From: Acidobacteriota bacterium
GTDB lineage: Bacteria > Acidobacteriota > Vicinamibacteria > Vicinamibacterales > UBA8438
DNA length: 5,858 bases
Direction of reading: 5' to 3'
Assembly: GCA_011523485.1 (NCBI GenBank)
Contig: WTGR01000523.1
Span: forward strand, 1-5,858
Shown: positions 5,246 to 5,858 of the stretch, piece by piece
Numbering within the stretch: position 1 is the stretch's first letter
How the letters are laid out: each line of letters opens with the position of its first letter
Program-made: the position numbers and the translations under genes
Notes under the pieces: generated by a model
Told to the model about the DNA's origin: nothing
Seen by the model: the letters and a program-made list of their open reading frames with translations, nothing else
Database searches by the model: none

Positions 5246-5776
5246 CTAGAGATCCGCGTCGAGGCGCATCGCCATCGGGATGAAAGCGATGCCGTTGACC
5301 GCGCGCTCGGGTCCGGTCTGGCGAAAGCCGAGCCTCTCGTAGGCCGGCACGCCGTAGCGCGACGAGTTGACCGTCACGCGCTCGAGGTCCGGGTTCGCGA
5401 CGCGGGCGGCCGCGAGCGCCGCGTGCAGCAGGCCCTTCGCGATGCCGTGGTGCTGGTGGGCCTTGTCGACGAAGAGGAGTGCGACGTGGTTGTTGTCCCG
5501 GATCTCGATCATGCCGGCCAGGACGCCGTCGACGGTCGCCACGCGGACGAAGTGGTCCTCGGCAGTACGCGCCTCGATCGCCTCGGGCGCGACGAAGCGG
5601 CGGAACTCGGCGTTTCCTTCGGAGGTCAGCTCCGGGCCGATGAACTCGTCGAACGACGAGAGAATCAGCGCCGAGACAGCGGCTGCTTCGCCGGGTTGCA
5701 TGCCGCGATAGCTCACACCGTCGCTCACGTCCGACCTCGCGGCTGCCGCTCCCGGTGCCGGCGGGATTTCCACCAT
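5246..5776 (-). CDS. GNAT-family N-acyltransferase, substrate unknown
   Basis: This 176-residue protein is a single GNAT domain, which transfers an acyl group from acyl-CoA to an amine. VALLFVDKAHQHHGIAKGLLHAAL (98-121) is motif A, with the CoA pyrophosphate loop Q108-H-H-G111-I-A113. Motif B includes VNSSRYGVPAYERLGF (136-151), with Y146 in the usual general-acid region, and NGIAFIPMAM (161-170) is the final strand seen in many generic GNATs of unknown substrate. The ATG at 5774-5776 is preceded by AGGAG (5780-5784), only 3 bases away and overlapping the stop of the cytochrome gene. GTG 5726-5728, with GAGG 6 bases upstream, is a credible alternative that would remove a Pro/Ala-rich 16-residue extension lacking fold signal. 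The neighbouring sugar aminotransferase recalls the WecD/WecE pairing of acyltransferase and aminotransferase, but this protein does not specifically look like WecD, so a link is speculative. Confidence 0.88.
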   Translation of the reverse strand: MVEIPPAPGAAAARSDVSDGVSYRGMQPGEAAAVSALILSSFDEFIGPELTSEGNAEFRRFVAPEAIEARTAEDHFVRVATVDGVLAGMIEIRDNNHVALLFVDKAHQHHGIAKGLLHAALAAARVANPDLERVTVNSSRYGVPAYERLGFRQTGPERAVNGIAFIPMAMRLDADL

Positions 5777-5782
5777 GGGCTC

Positions 5783-5858
5783 CTAGCGCGACAGGCTCTT
5801 GATGTAGTTGACGAGGTTCCAGATGTCCTCGTCGCGGAGCTGGTTGCCGTAGCCCTGC
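5783..5858 (-). CDS. C-type cytochrome, C-terminal 24 residues (cut by right edge)
   Basis: The last 24 codons read QGYGNQLRDEDIWNLVNYIK and end SLSR before a TAG stop at 5783-5785. The YG.QL.DEDIWNLVNYIKSL pattern is the typical final helix of class I c-type cytochromes, which packs against haem after the axial methionine. The CXXCH haem-binding motif and any signal peptide would lie beyond the window, so the exact protein and its electron-transfer partner cannot be named. The GNAT gene begins 6 bases downstream of the stop, its candidate ribosome site overlapping that stop, which suggests co-transcription although no functional link is evident. Confidence 0.75.
   Translation of the reverse strand, partial: QGYGNQLRDEDIWNLVNYIKSLSR

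Noticed and set aside
4221..5249. A 342-codon plus-strand open frame opposite the aminotransferase
   Set aside because: The opposite strand encodes a complete aminotransferase with all catalytic motifs. This frame has no family pattern.
1..5858. CRISPR array, tRNA/rRNA, insertion sequence or integrase
   Set aside because: I saw no regularly spaced repeats, no tRNA-like cloverleaf, no rRNA signature, and no transposase or recombinase motif in any supported frame.

Overview
The window is strongly GC-rich bacterial DNA, densely packed, with every gene I can support on the minus strand (transcription runs from high to low coordinates). The lineage cannot be fixed from the sequence. The c-type cytochrome end, the RelE/RHH toxin-antitoxin pair and the accessory J-domain/GrpE genes fit a Gram-negative, proteobacteria-like or metagenomic GC-rich bacterium, but that is inference.

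In transcription order: the far right edge (5783-5858) holds the last 24 codons of a c-type cytochrome. Six bases later comes a GNAT N-acyltransferase (5246-5776), then after 14 bases a PLP-dependent DegT/DnrJ/EryC1 sugar aminotransferase most like the WbpE group (4095-5231). These three may form one transcript. A perfect 8-bp inverted repeat (4061-4090) follows the aminotransferase stop and may end that unit.

Next is a compact type II toxin-antitoxin module. It has its own TATGAT -10 box, a perfect 7-3-7 dyad (4024-4040) over the predicted transcription start, a strong AAGGAG site, and a ribbon-helix-helix antitoxin starting at GTG 4002. The antitoxin gene overlaps its RelE/ParE-type toxin gene (3543-3803) by 65 bases.

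After a 142-base intergenic region with small palindromes, the left half is a tightly packed cluster. It comprises a 927-residue cytoplasmic helical-repeat protein of unknown function (617-3400), a small J-domain protein whose HPD motif reads HPP (301-606), and the N-terminal 102 residues of a GrpE-like nucleotide exchange factor (1-308, running off the left edge). A J protein and a GrpE in one operon predict an Hsp70-type ATPase just beyond the left edge. The large protein would then be a dedicated partner, adaptor or client of an accessory Hsp70 machine. This cluster is the least characterised and most interesting content here. The rest is made of recognisable families.

No rRNA, tRNA, CRISPR array, insertion sequence or integrase was seen. 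No stretch longer than 300 bases lacks a gene.
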